Shown here: in pieces, positions 17,614-27,200 of the stretch
How positions within the stretch are numbered: the first letter of the stretch is position 1
How the letters are laid out: the number at the start of each line of letters is the position of its first letter
NCBI RefSeq assembly: GCF_036014195.1
Contig: NZ_CP107918.1
Span: forward strand, 62,001-126,000
Length of the DNA: 64,000 bases
Reading direction: 5' to 3'
Origin: Streptomyces sp. NBC_00442
GTDB taxonomy: Bacteria; Actinomycetota; Actinomycetes; Streptomycetales; Streptomycetaceae
The notes under the pieces: generated by a model
Told to the model about the DNA's origin: nothing
Database searches by the model: none
What the model saw: the letters and a program-made list of their open reading frames with translations, nothing else
Translations under genes and position numbers: made by a program

Positions 17614-19067
17614 GACGCGGCCCGCCCGGCCCCGGGCTCCGCGTGGGCGTCGGGATGGGACAGCCCGAGGTGGTCGCGGAGCGTGGTGCCCGTGTACTCG
17701 TCGCGGAACACCCCCCGTTCCTGGAGCAGCGGGACCACGGTGTCGGCGAACTCGTCCAGGCCGCCCGGGGTGATGTGCGGGACCAGGATGAAGCCGTCGG
17801 CGGCGTCCGCCTGGACGAAGGAGTTGATGGTCTCGGCGACGGTGGCGGGCGTGCCGATGAACGACTGGCCACCGGTGGTCTCGATGACCAGCTCGCGGAT
17901 CGACAGGTTCTCCGCCGCGGCGCGCTCGCGCCACTGCCTGGCGACGACGAGCGGGTCCCGGAACCTGCGGACGCTGGCCCGGCCGCGGGCAATCGTGTTC
18001 TCGCCGGGGTCCGGGTCGACGTCGGGGAGCGGGCCGTCCGGGTCGTAACCGGACAGGTCCCGGTTCCAGATGTGTTCGAGGTACTTGATCGCGGTCCGAC
18101 CGCTGACCTGTTGACGGCGTATCTCGTGCGCGCGCTCCTGTGCCTCTGCCTCCGTGTCGCCCAGGACGAAGGTCGCCGCGGGAAGGATCAGCAGTTGGTC
18201 ACGGGCCCGTCCGTGGCGGGCCAGGCGTCCCTTGACGTCGGCGTAGAACTCCAGGCCCGCCTCCATTGTGCTGTGCCGGCTGAAGATGGCGTCAGCACCA
18301 GAAGCCGCGAATTCGCGCCCCTCCTCGGAATCGCCCGCCTGGAAAATCACCGGACGGCCCTGCGGGCTGCGCGGGACGTTGAACTGCCCTGCGATGTCGA
18401 AGTGCTGTCCTTGGTGGGCGAACGCTCCGGCCCGCGCGTCCTTGACGAAGATGCCGGAGTCTTGATCGGCGACGAGTTCTCCGCCGTGCCAGGAGTCGAA
18501 CAGCTCGGTCGCGGTGGAGAGGAACTCCTTGGCCCTGGAATAGCGCTGCTCCTGTGGCAGGAAGCCCCCGCGCCGGAAGTTCTCGCCGGTGAAGGCGTCC
18601 CAGGAGGTGACGACGTTCCAGGCGGCGCGTCCGGCGGAGAGATGGTCAAGCGCGGCGAACTGCCGGGCCACCTCATAGGGTTCGTTGAAGGTGGAGTTGA
18701 TGGTGCCGGTCAAGCCGAGGTGCTCGGTCACCGCGGCGAGCGCGGACAGCACGGTGAAGGTGTCGGGCCGCCCCACCACGTCCAAGTCGTAGATGAGACC
18801 GCCCTGTTCGCGCAGACGGAGCCCCTCGGCGAGGAAGAGGAAGTCGAACTTGGCCCGCTCGGCGGTCCGTGCGAAGTGCGCGAACGAGCTGAACTCTATG
18901 TGGCTGCCCGCCCGCGGGTCGCTCCATACGGTGGTGTTGTTGACGCCGGGGAAATGGGCCGCGAGGTGGATCTGCTTGAGGGGCTTGCCCGAGGCCGCCT
19001 TGCCCGGGACCGGTGTGCTCGTGCTCTGCTTGCCGGACGTCGGCTCGCTCGTGCTCTGCTTGCTCAT
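17610..19067 (-). CDS. NtaA/SnaA/DszA-family FMNH2-dependent monooxygenase
   Basis: A 485-residue two-component flavin monooxygenase of the NtaA/SnaA/DszA(SoxA) subfamily. Diagnostic stretches are HFPGVNNTTVWSDPRAGSHI, a long insertion NVVTSWDAFTGENFRRGG, RSPQGRPVIFQAGDSEEGRE, and a C-terminal TPGGLDEFADTVVPLLQERG. Members use reduced FMN from a separate reductase to attack C-S or C-N bonds (dibenzothiophene sulfone, nitrilotriacetate, EDTA). The SsuE-like reductase at 22059 could supply the flavin. A low-complexity Ser/Thr/Gly start (residues 1-30) precedes the conserved part. It is coupled downstream to the next LLM gene and 21 bp after the upstream one. Confidence 0.86.
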   Translation of the reverse strand: MSKQSTSEPTSGKQSTSTPVPGKAASGKPLKQIHLAAHFPGVNNTTVWSDPRAGSHIEFSSFAHFARTAERAKFDFLFLAEGLRLREQGGLIYDLDVVGRPDTFTVLSALAAVTEHLGLTGTINSTFNEPYEVARQFAALDHLSAGRAAWNVVTSWDAFTGENFRRGGFLPQEQRYSRAKEFLSTATELFDSWHGGELVADQDSGIFVKDARAGAFAHQGQHFDIAGQFNVPRSPQGRPVIFQAGDSEEGREFAASGADAIFSRHSTMEAGLEFYADVKGRLARHGRARDQLLILPAATFVLGDTEAEAQERAHEIRRQQVSGRTAIKYLEHIWNRDLSGYDPDGPLPDVDPDPGENTIARGRASVRRFRDPLVVARQWRERAAAENLSIRELVIETTGGQSFIGTPATVAETINSFVQADAADGFILVPHITPGGLDEFADTVVPLLQERGVFRDEYTGTTLRDHLGLSHPDAHAEPGAGRAAS

Positions 19068-19088
19068 GGTCGTACGACTCCTCCGGCT

Positions 19089-20291
19089 TCAGGCAGCGGC
19101 GTAACGGTTCGCGGGGCGGGCCAGTCCGAGGAGCCCGCGCAGGGTGTCCGCCTCGTAGGCATGCCGGAAGGCGTCCCGGCGCTGGAGTTCGGGCACCAGG
19201 TGCCGCGTGATCTGCTCCAGGTCGTGACCGATCGCTCCTGGACGCAGCCGGAAGCCGCTCAGGCCGGCCCGGCGCCACTCCAGCAGGAGGTCCGCCAGCT
19301 GCCCGGCGGACCCCGTGAACACCTCGGCGTCGCTGGTGTAGACGTAGCCCGCGAGACGGTCCAGACGCTCCTTGCGGGCGCCGGCCGCCGCCGGGTCCTC
19401 GTCCAGGAACACCACCAGGTCACCGAAGATGTGCAGCGGCTCCTCCTCCCGTCCCGCCACGGCCTGTGCGGCACGGATGTCGGCGACGACGGCGCGGGCC
19501 TGGTCGGTGTCGTGCGGGGTGACGAAGCCGATGTCGGCCGAACCGCCCACCAGGGGGAAGCTCGCACTTCCGTGCGCGAGCGCGCTCACGACGGGCTGTC
19601 CCTGTGGCGGCCGGGGGGTGATCGAGGGTCCCTTGACGCTGAAGTGCCTCCCCTCGAAATCGATGTAGTGCAGCTTGTCGCGGTCGACGAAACGTCCGGT
19701 GGCGACATCGCGGATCTCCGCGTCGTCCTCCCAGCTGTCCCACAGGCGCCGCACCACCTCGATGTGGTCGGCGGCCTCCCCCAGGAGCTCGGCGCTCAGT
19801 TCGCGGCCTTCCGGTGTGTCCCTTTCGTCGAAGCGAAGACGCGGGACGGTCCGGCGGCCGAAGTGCGCGGCCTCGTTCTGCCGTGCCGACACCTGGACGC
19901 GCACACCCGCACGACCGGCGCTGACGTAGTCCAGCGTGGCGATCGCCTTGGAGATGTGGAACGGCTCCGTGTGGGTGGCGACCACCGTTGGGATCAATCC
20001 GATGTGGCGCGTGAGAGGGGCGACCCGGGCGGCGACGAGCACCGCGTCCAGCCGGCCCCGTACCTGGTCGGTGCGCGCGTCCGGCTCGATGGGGTGCGAG
20101 GACTGCGGCCCGAGCGAGTCCTCGAACGTCACGAAGTCGAGCCGACCGCGTTCGGCCTCGGCCACGAGATCGGCCCAGTAGCGGGCGGTGAACAGGTCGT
20201 GGGGCCGGGCGTCCGGCTCACGCCATGCGGCGGGGTGCCAGCCGGCGCCGTCCAGCGCCACGGCGAGGTGAAGCGGGGGTTGTGCGGACAC
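19089..20291 (-). CDS. LLM-class flavin-dependent oxidoreductase (NtaA/SnaA-like)
   Basis: A 400-residue luciferase-superfamily enzyme: LHLAVALDGAGWHPAAWR at the N terminus, SRAGVR-like barrel loops (YVSAGRAGVRVQVSARQNEAAHFG) and PSITPRPPQGQPVVSALAHGSASFPL. It is the first of four adjacent minus-strand LLM genes (19089, 17610, 16450, 15306) and is preceded by leader peptide 1 with only 74 bp between. The set therefore looks like one attenuated operon for stepwise oxidation of sulfur compounds. Confidence 0.83.
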   Translation of the reverse strand: MSAQPPLHLAVALDGAGWHPAAWREPDARPHDLFTARYWADLVAEAERGRLDFVTFEDSLGPQSSHPIEPDARTDQVRGRLDAVLVAARVAPLTRHIGLIPTVVATHTEPFHISKAIATLDYVSAGRAGVRVQVSARQNEAAHFGRRTVPRLRFDERDTPEGRELSAELLGEAADHIEVVRRLWDSWEDDAEIRDVATGRFVDRDKLHYIDFEGRHFSVKGPSITPRPPQGQPVVSALAHGSASFPLVGGSADIGFVTPHDTDQARAVVADIRAAQAVAGREEEPLHIFGDLVVFLDEDPAAAGARKERLDRLAGYVYTSDAEVFTGSAGQLADLLLEWRRAGLSGFRLRPGAIGHDLEQITRHLVPELQRRDAFRHAYEADTLRGLLGLARPANRYAAA

Positions 20292-20365
20292 GAGAAGGGT
20301 GCCTTCCTGGTCGACCGTAGGTGATCACCGAAGCCCCGTTGCACAGGGCCGCTGCGAGGAACGGG

Positions 20366-20539
20366 TCAGGAACGACACAGTGCGCAGGCCACCCGTTGCA
20401 GATCGATGTGGAGCCGCGAGTACAGGTGGACGCAGCCACGTGCGGCGCAGATCTGTGTGGCATGGCCCTGTGTGGCGCGGACCTGCGGGGCGCGGACCCG
20501 GGCGGTCGGGGTGAGCGCAGTGGGATGGGGGAACAACAC
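20366..20539 (-). CDS. Leader peptide 1, upstream of the LLM operon
   Basis: A short frame ending SRLHIDLQRVACALCRS. This matches the C-terminal core of the leader peptides that precede sulfur/cysteine genes in Streptomyces (R-x-H-[IV]-D-[LF]). The proposed start is GTG 20539, five bases after GGAGG, giving 57 residues. That is longer than usual, but no nearer start is in frame. Two Cys codons sit in the last six residues, so stalling at low Cys-tRNA could release the downstream LLM operon (start 20291). Attenuation is inferred. Confidence 0.6.
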   Translation of the reverse strand: MLFPHPTALTPTARVRAPQVRATQGHATQICAARGCVHLYSRLHIDLQRVACALCRS

Positions 20540-20621
20540 GGTCACCTCCGCTCTTTCATCCGCTGGTCCGCTCACGAACGGGCCCTGCCGCGCTCGGCGC
20601 GGCAGCCCATCTCCTCGCACG

Positions 20622-21590
20622 TTAGGCGCATCCGGACGGACGGAGGTGTAGGGCGTATTGCGGTTCCATGAAACCGTCCGGGCGCGGCTTGGCCGGCTCG
20701 GTGGCGGGCCCCTCCATGACGGGGACGGACCAGTCCACGATGTGCACCGCAGCCCCCGCGGCCTCAAGACCTTGGCAGTGGGCATGGTGCAGGCGGGCGA
20801 TGGCCTCCAGGTCGAGGTGGGCGGCGAAGGCGGGGTGGGCGGCCAGACGCCGTGCGTAGGCCCACAGGCACGGATGTCCGGCGATGTGGCGGACGGCGGC
20901 GGCGTCCAGGTGCAGACGGTGCACGACGTCGAGTTGCACCAGGGTGACCCACAACTCCACGTCGGCTGAGGTCATTTCGTCGCCCAGGACGAAGTCGTGA
21001 TGAACGAGCCGCCGCTCCAGTGAGTCCAGGGAGCGGAGCAGGGAGCTGAGGGCGGCCTGCCGCGTCGCGGCGTCGGCGTCGGCCCGACCGGCTTGCTGTG
21101 CCGCCTCGTTGACGCCGTACTCGCAGAGGCGTCCCACGGACTCGATGTCCTCCTCCGCGCCGGCGGGGTGGAGGACGGGGCGGCTGGAAGCGTCGTCGCC
21201 GAAGTGCCGTGCCAGGTCTCGGAGGATGCCCGGTGTGTCCGTGCTGACGATCCGGCCCGTCCAGTCGTCGCTCAGCACCGGGGCGGTGGCCGGCCCGTGA
21301 TGCCGGTGCGAACTGGCCTCGTAGAGCGGGCGCAGCGCGCGGTAGCCGCCGTCGAGGCTGTCGGGCACAGCCGGCAGCAGAGCCACCGGGAGGGTCTCTC
21401 CGAGGCCGAGCAGGCTGTGGGTGATGGCGATCCGCAGACAGTGGGGGCAGGACGGCGAGAGGTGGAGGCGGTAGCGGCGCGACACGGCGTAGTAGCCACT
21501 GCTCGCGTCGGAACCGATCCTTCCCCGGAACGCCGGTACCGAGGGCCGGGAAGGCCGGGACGGCACGATGGGCGGGGGTGCGGCGGTCAT
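20622..21590 (-). CDS. Glutathionyl-hydroquinone reductase-like GST (xi-class) with SCPHC motif
   Basis: A 322-residue protein of the GST/ECM4-YqjG family. The thioredoxin-like part has YRLHLSPSCPHCLRIAI (Cys48, Cys51), and the all-alpha C-terminal domain has LGDEMTSADVELWVTLVQLDVVH. Classical xi-class enzymes carry a CPWAHR-type motif with one catalytic Cys; here it reads SCPHC, a CxxC pair. Actinomycetes use mycothiol instead of glutathione, so the partner thiol is probably mycothiol. It is preceded by leader peptide 2 and followed by leader 1 and the LLM operon, which places it in thiol/sulfur metabolism. Start ATG 21590. Confidence 0.78.
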   Translation of the reverse strand: MTAAPPPIVPSRPSRPSVPAFRGRIGSDASSGYYAVSRRYRLHLSPSCPHCLRIAITHSLLGLGETLPVALLPAVPDSLDGGYRALRPLYEASSHRHHGPATAPVLSDDWTGRIVSTDTPGILRDLARHFGDDASSRPVLHPAGAEEDIESVGRLCEYGVNEAAQQAGRADADAATRQAALSSLLRSLDSLERRLVHHDFVLGDEMTSADVELWVTLVQLDVVHRLHLDAAAVRHIAGHPCLWAYARRLAAHPAFAAHLDLEAIARLHHAHCQGLEAAGAAVHIVDWSVPVMEGPATEPAKPRPDGFMEPQYALHLRPSGCA

Positions 21591-21730
21591 GTGTCTCCCT
21601 GGGTCCGGCTCGTCCGGTCTCTGGTTCCCAAAGGCGCGGCGAGCGGTGCACGTGGCGTGGTGGGCGCGCGACGGTGTCGACGCGCACCCGTACCCGGCAG
21701 CGATGCGGGCGCCCGTGGGCACCCCCGGTG

Positions 21731-21952
21731 TCAGCGCGGGGAGTTCGCCGCGCTGCAGACACGCAGGAGATCGATGTGGCGGCGGGAGGTCAGCAGGAGA
21801 GGCGGCCGTGCGGGCTCCACGGCACGCACGGTGCGGTCGGTGCGGTCGGTGCCGACAGCACGGTCGGCGCGCACAGCCCGCGTGGTGCGCACAGCCCGCG
21901 TGGTGCGGACGGCACGGTCGACGTGGACCGCGGGCGACTCCTGACGCTCCAT
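21731..21952 (-). CDS. Leader peptide 2, upstream of the GST-like gene
   Basis: A 73-codon frame from ATG 21952 (AGGG five bases upstream) ending SRRHIDLLRVCSAANSPR, the same core as the other leaders in this window. The middle is a repetitive Arg/Ala/Val/Thr stretch encoded by an 18-bp tandem duplication (21871-21888, 21889-21906). The 140-bp gap to the GST-like gene at 21590 can form GC-rich hairpins. It is unusually long for a leader; only the last ~20 residues look conserved. Confidence 0.62.
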   Translation of the reverse strand: MERQESPAVHVDRAVRTTRAVRTTRAVRADRAVGTDRTDRTVRAVEPARPPLLLTSRRHIDLLRVCSAANSPR

Positions 21953-21956
21953 TGTT

Positions 21957-21975
21957 CCCTACTGATTCACTAGGG
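21957..21975. promoter_or_regulatory. Candidate operator with GATTCACTAGG at leader 2
   Basis: CCCTA (21957-21961) and TAGGG (21971-21975) form an interrupted palindrome around GATTCACTAGG (21964-21974), directly upstream of the leader-2 start codon. The only similar element in the window is at 30176-30198 before leader 4. CTAG is rare in this DNA, so the coincidence is notable. A possible -35 (TTGACG, - strand, 22012-22017) lies further upstream. Confidence 0.5.
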
Positions 21976-22058
21976 TTCCTTCCTTCGGAGTCTCCGGCTG
22001 TCTTGGCACCACGTCAAGAGGGCCTGCACGTGGATGGGTGCGACATGTGCCGTCGCGG

Positions 22059-22619
22059 TCACGCGGCCCGTCCGGCCGGCAGGGCCGCGCGGCTGCCGAG
22101 GGCTTCGGAGAACTGGTCGACGACCTGCGTGAGGGCCTCGGCCGCGGCCGGCGCGACGGTCAGCGTGCCGTCGGTGCCCACCACGAGGTCCTGGTCGAGC
22201 GTGAACCAGCCCTGGACGATGTGCGCGGCACCCATGGAGCTGAGGACCGGACGCAGCGCGTAGTCGATCGCCAGGACGTGCGCCGTACTCCCGCCGGTCG
22301 CCAGTGGCAGGACGGTCTTGCCGACAAGGCCGTACTGCGGCAGCAGATCGAGCAGGGACTTCAGCAACCCGGAGTAGGCGGCCTTGTAGACGGGCGTGCC
22401 GATCACCACCCCGTCGGCACGGGCGAACAGTTCGGCCGCCGCGACGATCGCCGGGTGCCGGAAGTCGGCGCCGAGCAGGGCCTCGGCGGGAAGGGTGCGG
22501 ACGTCCAGAGGGATCACCTCGTGTCCCTGTGCCGTGAGCCGCGCGTCCAGGTGACGCAGCAGGCGGGCGGTGCGCGAGGTGGCGGAGGGGCTTCCGGAGA
22601 CGGAAAGGACGGTGGCCAT
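22059..22619 (-). CDS. ssuE: NADPH-dependent FMN reductase, SsuE/MsuE family
   Basis: A 186-residue flavodoxin-fold reductase. It opens MATVLSVSGSPSATSRTARLLRHL, the FMN phosphate loop of the SsuE family, and continues with DGVVIGTPVYKAAYSGLLKSLLDLLPQYGLVGKTVLPLATGG. SsuE-type enzymes supply free FMNH2 to two-component monooxygenases such as SsuD and SnaA/DszA. It is the last gene of the operon starting with the SsuD-like monooxygenase at 28348 and is well placed to serve all LLM enzymes nearby. Length matches the family (~190). Confidence 0.9.
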   Translation of the reverse strand: MATVLSVSGSPSATSRTARLLRHLDARLTAQGHEVIPLDVRTLPAEALLGADFRHPAIVAAAELFARADGVVIGTPVYKAAYSGLLKSLLDLLPQYGLVGKTVLPLATGGSTAHVLAIDYALRPVLSSMGAAHIVQGWFTLDQDLVVGTDGTLTVAPAAAEALTQVVDQFSEALGSRAALPAGRAA

Positions 22620-22732
22620 GGCGGATCCTTCGGGGAGAGGGCGGTGCGGGTGAGGTATGCGTGCGGTGTACGTGCGACGCGTGGGTGAGGGGCCGCGGAC
22701 CGCGGCGCGTTGCGGCGCCGCGCCATCGGCGC

Positions 22733-23716
22733 CTATGTGGTGGTCCTGGGTAGTCCGGGCGGGTTGATCCCGGACGTGGTCACGGCCTCGCCGGACAGGC
22801 CCCAGCGCTCCAGCACCTTCTGGTAGGTGCCGTTGCGGATGATCTCGTTGAGCGCGTCGGCGAGCGGCTTGACCAGGCCGCTGTCCTTCTTGGTGGTGGC
22901 CGCGATGAGGCCCTGAAGGGTGGAGCCGGCACCGGAGTAGGTACCGACGACCTCCGTCTTCCCGGTGCTGGCCGCGTGGTAGGCGGCGGTCGGGTTGGGG
23001 CCGAGGTAGAGGTCGATGCGGCCGGACTGGAGCGCGAGGTAGGTGTCGCTGTCGTTCTGGTAGTACTTGATGTTCACCGGCTTGCGGCCGGCCCTCTCGT
23101 TCTCCTTGCTCCACTCGATGAGCAGCTTCTCCTGGTTGGTGCCGCTGCCCACGGCGACGGTCCTGCCCGCCACGTCCTTCGGCCCGGTGATCTTCAGGCC
23201 GCTGCCCTTCTTCGCCTCGAAGCCCAGGTTGTCCTCGCGGTAGGGGGCGAAGTCGTACTTCTCCTTGCGTTCCTCCGTGACGGTGATGTTGCTGAAGCCC
23301 ACGTCGTACTTGGCGCTGTCCAGGCCGACGAAGATGTTCTCCCAGGACACCGTGTTGATGTGCGGTTCGAGGCCGAGCACGTCCGCGACCAGGAAGGCGA
23401 TGTCGGGCTCGACGCCGATGACGGTCTTGTTGTCGGTGGCGTGGAAGGTGAGGGGGGCGGCGGAGCCGGTCGAGCCGACGATCTCCAGGGTTCCTCTGCT
23501 GCGGATCTTCTCCGGGACCTCGGCCGCTATGGAGGCGACTTTGCCGGTGGTGACGCGGTTCTGGTCCGGACTCAGGTTGATCTTCGTCGTGCTGCCGGAC
23601 GTGGCCGCGATCTCGGTCGTGCCGCCGTCGGTGGGGTTGCCGCACGCGGCGAGAACGAGGGCGGTGGTGAGTCCCAGCGCGGCCGCGGTGGTGCGGCGGG
23701 TGATCGAGGTGGGCAT
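22733..23716 (-). CDS. ABC transporter substrate-binding lipoprotein (polar amino acid/cystine type)
   Basis: A 327-residue solute-binding lipoprotein with lipobox LVLAAC (Cys25). The family-3 SBP body includes GTLEIVGSTGSAAPLTFH, VIGVEPDIAFLVADVLGL, WENIFVGLDSAKYDVGFSNITVTEERKEKYDFAPYR and QSGRIDLYLGPN. Family-3 proteins bind amino acids or small polar molecules; sulfur context suggests cystine or a sulfonated compound. It follows the ATPase gene by 38 bp in the operon and is the second SBP of the locus. Confidence 0.88.
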   Translation of the reverse strand: MPTSITRRTTAAALGLTTALVLAACGNPTDGGTTEIAATSGSTTKINLSPDQNRVTTGKVASIAAEVPEKIRSRGTLEIVGSTGSAAPLTFHATDNKTVIGVEPDIAFLVADVLGLEPHINTVSWENIFVGLDSAKYDVGFSNITVTEERKEKYDFAPYREDNLGFEAKKGSGLKITGPKDVAGRTVAVGSGTNQEKLLIEWSKENERAGRKPVNIKYYQNDSDTYLALQSGRIDLYLGPNPTAAYHAASTGKTEVVGTYSGAGSTLQGLIAATTKKDSGLVKPLADALNEIIRNGTYQKVLERWGLSGEAVTTSGINPPGLPRTTT

Positions 23717-23754
23717 GGTCGTGCTCCTTGACGGAGGTGAGGGGTGCGGGGTGG

Positions 23755-24575
<821 letters not shown>

Positions 24576-24579
<4 letters not shown>

Positions 24580-25598
24580 CTGCTCTCTCCCAAGGGCGCA
24601 AGGGCTACGACCGGCTGATTGCGCCGGGCGGCCGACACGCGCGCGGCGCGGACGAAGCGCCGGGCGCGCTGGAGCGGAGTGGGCGGCGGGGTGCGGTTGG
24701 CGCCCCGGGCGTATCGCCGCTCCACGTAGTACTGGACGACGGACAGCAGGGACGTCAGCATCACGTACCAGGCGGTGGCGACGAGGAGCAGCGGGATCAC
24801 CCGGCCGTTGCGGCCGTAGACCACCTGCACCTGGTAGAACAACTCCCCGATGGCCATCACGTAGACCACCGAGGTGCCCTTGAGCAGGCCGATGATCTCG
24901 TTGCCGGCCGTGGGCAGGATGGCGCGCATGGCCTGCGGCAGCACGATCCGGCGGATCTGGCGCAGCCGCGGGATCCCCAGCGCCGCCGCGGCCTCCAGTT
25001 GTCCGTGGTCGACCGCGATGACGCCGCCGCGCACGATCTCTGCGGCGTAAGCGCCCTGGTGCAGCGTCAGGCCGATGACGGCGGCGCCCATGGTGCCGAT
25101 GATGCTGTTGCTGTCGACGGACCACAGCACCGGGCCGAAGGGGACCCCCACGCCCAACTGCTCATACAGCGCACTGAGGTTGAACCAGAACACCAGCTGC
25201 ACGATCATCGGGATGGACCGGAAGATCCAGATGTAGGTCCAGGCGACGGTCTGCAGTACGGGGCTGCGCGACAGCCGCATGAAGGCCAGGACGGTCCCCA
25301 GAACGAAACCCAGCACCGTGGCGTAGGCGGTGAGCTGGAGGGTCACCCACACCGCCTGCACGATCGTGTCGGACAGAACGTAGTCGCGGAAGACGCCCCA
25401 CTCCCAGACCGGGTTGGCGGACAGCCCGTGCACGAACTGGGCGGCCAGCACGGTCACGGCGGCGGCGGCCACCCAGCGGGCGTAGTGACGGGCGGGGACG
25501 ACCCGGAGCGAAGCAGGGTCGTCCGGCGCGGGCGGGGCTTCGCGGCCGCCGCCCAGGACGGCCGCGCCGGGCGGCAGGGTGTCGGTGATCGGTCTCAT
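24576..25598 (-). CDS. ABC transporter permease, His/Glu/Gln/Arg/opine family
   Basis: A 340-residue inner-membrane permease (HEQRo family). It has an N-terminal TM at about 42-60, then a conserved core with TVQAVWVTLQLTAYATVLGFVLG, WIFRSIPMIVQLVFWFNLSAL and the EAA loop GQLEAAAALGIPRLRQIRRIVLPQAMR that contacts the ATPase. The periplasmic loops are long, as in cystine-type permeases. It is translationally coupled to the ATPase and closely resembles the divergent permease at 29113. Confidence 0.9.
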
Positions 25599-25662
25599 CG
25601 TGGTGTTCCTGCTCGACTCTCATGTGTCCGGGGCGGATTGACTCGACTCTCATCCGCAGAGG

Positions 25663-25719
25663 TCATGTGCTCAGAACCCATGTGCTCGCGGCTCATGTGC
25701 TCGCAACTCATGTGTGCTC
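25663..25719. repeat. Four imperfect 15-16 bp repeats between permease and SBP genes
   Basis: CATGTGCTC recurs at 25663, 25679 and 25694, and as CATGTGTGCTC at 25709, with similar flanks. The array fills most of the 109-bp gap and runs into the stop of the upstream SBP gene. Function unknown. Confidence 0.75.
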
Positions 25720-26664
25720 GGGCGCGTTGATCCGCGACGACTCGATCCCGGAGGAGGAAGTGCCCCACTTCTTGAGGATGCGGGCGTATGTACCGTCCTT
25801 GATGAGCTCGTTGACGGCGGCCTGGAACGCCCTGGTGAGCGGGGAGCCCTTGGTGAAGGCGAAGCCGACGTCGAGGCGGTGGTACTCGCCGAGGAAGGCG
25901 GTTCCCGACGCGGGCTGCGCCGCCTGGTAGCGCAGGCCGTTGATGGTCGACATGATCACGTCGGTACGGCCCTGCTGGAGCGCGGTGAGAGTCGCCCCGT
26001 TCTCCGAGTAGACCTTCACGTCGTAGGGCTTCTTGCCCGCCTTGGCGCATACGCCCTTCTGCGCGGTGAGGGTCGCCTCGAAGGTGGTGCCGACGCCGGT
26101 GCCGATGGTCAGGCCACACAGCTGGGTGAGGTCAGTGACCTTGGTCTTGAGCGCGGTGTTGCCCTTCTTCACCGCGAAGCCCTGGCCGTCGTTGATGTAG
26201 GTGACGAAGTCGATGCTCTTCAGGCGGGCGGCGGTGACGCCGAAGTTGCCGGTTCCGAAGTCGTACTTGCCGCTGCCGAGGGCCGGCAGGATCGTCTCGA
26301 AGGATGCGTCCTGCCGCTCCAGCTTCACGCCGAGGACCTTGGCCACCGCGTCCGCGATGTCGATCTCCTGGCCGGCGGCCGGCTTGTCCGGCCCGTTCGG
26401 GTAGTACGCGCCGGGCGGGAACCCGATCGAGCTGCCGACGCGCAGCGTGCCTGCCTTGCGGACATCGGCGGGCAGCAGCGCGGCGACGGAGCCCACCGCG
26501 TGGACGGCGGCGACCGGATCGTCGGACGGCGCGGGGAGCGCCTGGGCTCCCCCCGGCGCGGCGCCCGCGGTGTCGCCGGCCCCGCAGGCGGTGAGCGTCA
26601 GCAGGGGCAGCAGCGCGATGGTGGCGGCCGCCCGCAGTCGTGTTCCGGTGGTACGGGCGCTCAC
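25708..26664 (-). CDS. ABC transporter substrate-binding lipoprotein (second of the locus)
   Basis: A 318-residue family-3 SBP lipoprotein, lipobox LTLTAC (Cys27). It has GTLRVGSSIGFPPGAYYPNG, AGQEIDIADAVAKVLGVKLE, FETILPALGSGKYDFGTGNFGV and a substrate-pocket end DGTYARILKKWG. It differs well from the SBP at 22733, so the two likely widen the ligand range of one transporter. Its start overlaps the stop of the acetyltransferase gene (26661-26664), so it is translationally coupled in the operon. Confidence 0.88.
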   Translation of the reverse strand: MSARTTGTRLRAAATIALLPLLTLTACGAGDTAGAAPGGAQALPAPSDDPVAAVHAVGSVAALLPADVRKAGTLRVGSSIGFPPGAYYPNGPDKPAAGQEIDIADAVAKVLGVKLERQDASFETILPALGSGKYDFGTGNFGVTAARLKSIDFVTYINDGQGFAVKKGNTALKTKVTDLTQLCGLTIGTGVGTTFEATLTAQKGVCAKAGKKPYDVKVYSENGATLTALQQGRTDVIMSTINGLRYQAAQPASGTAFLGEYHRLDVGFAFTKGSPLTRAFQAAVNELIKDGTYARILKKWGTSSSGIESSRINAPEHT

Positions 26665-27200
26665 AGGTCGGCTGCCTCTCGGTGGGGTGGGGCGGGCGGC
26701 AGGTGCTTCTCGAAGGGCAGCGGGCCGATGGTTTCCGGGTCGGCCTCGGTGTCGAACAACGGCGTGTAGCCGGTCGTCAGGTACAGGCCGCGGGCCTCGG
26801 GCTGGCGCGGGCCGGTGGTCAGGTAGATCCGCCGGTAGCCGCGGCCGCCGGCCTCGTGCTCCAGGTCGGCGACGACGCGTCGGGCCAGACCACGCCTTCG
26901 GTGGGCGGAGTGGGTCCAGATCCGCTTCAGTTCGGCCGTGGTCTCGTCGTAGCGGCGGAAGGCGCCGCCGGCGACCGGCTCACCGTGTTCGAGGAGCAGG
27001 AGCAACGCCCCGCCGTACGGTGCGGTGAACTCCTCGTCGGGATAGCGGGCGAGTTCGGCGTGGGCGTCCCTGCCGTAGCGGGCGGAGTATTCGTCGCCCA
27101 GTTCGCGCAGCAGGGGACGCACGCGGGGGTCCGCCATACCGACCTGAATGACCGTCACATGCGGGACGGGCAACGGTGTTGGGGTGACGGCGGACGTCAT
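26661..27200 (-). CDS. GNAT-family N-acetyltransferase
   Basis: A 179-residue GNAT enzyme: VAGGAFRRYDETTAELKRIWTHSAHRRRGLARRVVADLEHEAGGRGYRRIYLTTGPRQPEARGLYLTTGY is the standard acetyl-CoA-binding core with R-R-x-G-L-A. It is sandwiched with 4-bp overlaps between the SsuD-like gene and an SBP gene. Acetyltransferases recur in cystine and S-alkyl-cysteine uptake operons (the Bacillus SnaA/SnaB set), so acetylation of an imported thioether amino acid is a reasonable guess. Confidence 0.86.
   Translation of the reverse strand: MTSAVTPTPLPVPHVTVIQVGMADPRVRPLLRELGDEYSARYGRDAHAELARYPDEEFTAPYGGALLLLLEHGEPVAGGAFRRYDETTAELKRIWTHSAHRRRGLARRVVADLEHEAGGRGYRRIYLTTGPRQPEARGLYLTTGYTPLFDTEADPETIGPLPFEKHLPPAPPHREAADL

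Noticed and set aside
15306..20291. LLM cluster as a bacterial luciferase (lux) operon
   Set aside because: No LuxC/D/E genes; subgroups and neighbours (SsuE, SfnB, sulfur leaders) fit organosulfur oxidation.
17643..20324. An 893-codon open frame on the + strand
   Set aside because: It is antisense to three LLM genes with clear homology. Long antisense frames are expected at very high GC, and its translation has no domain.
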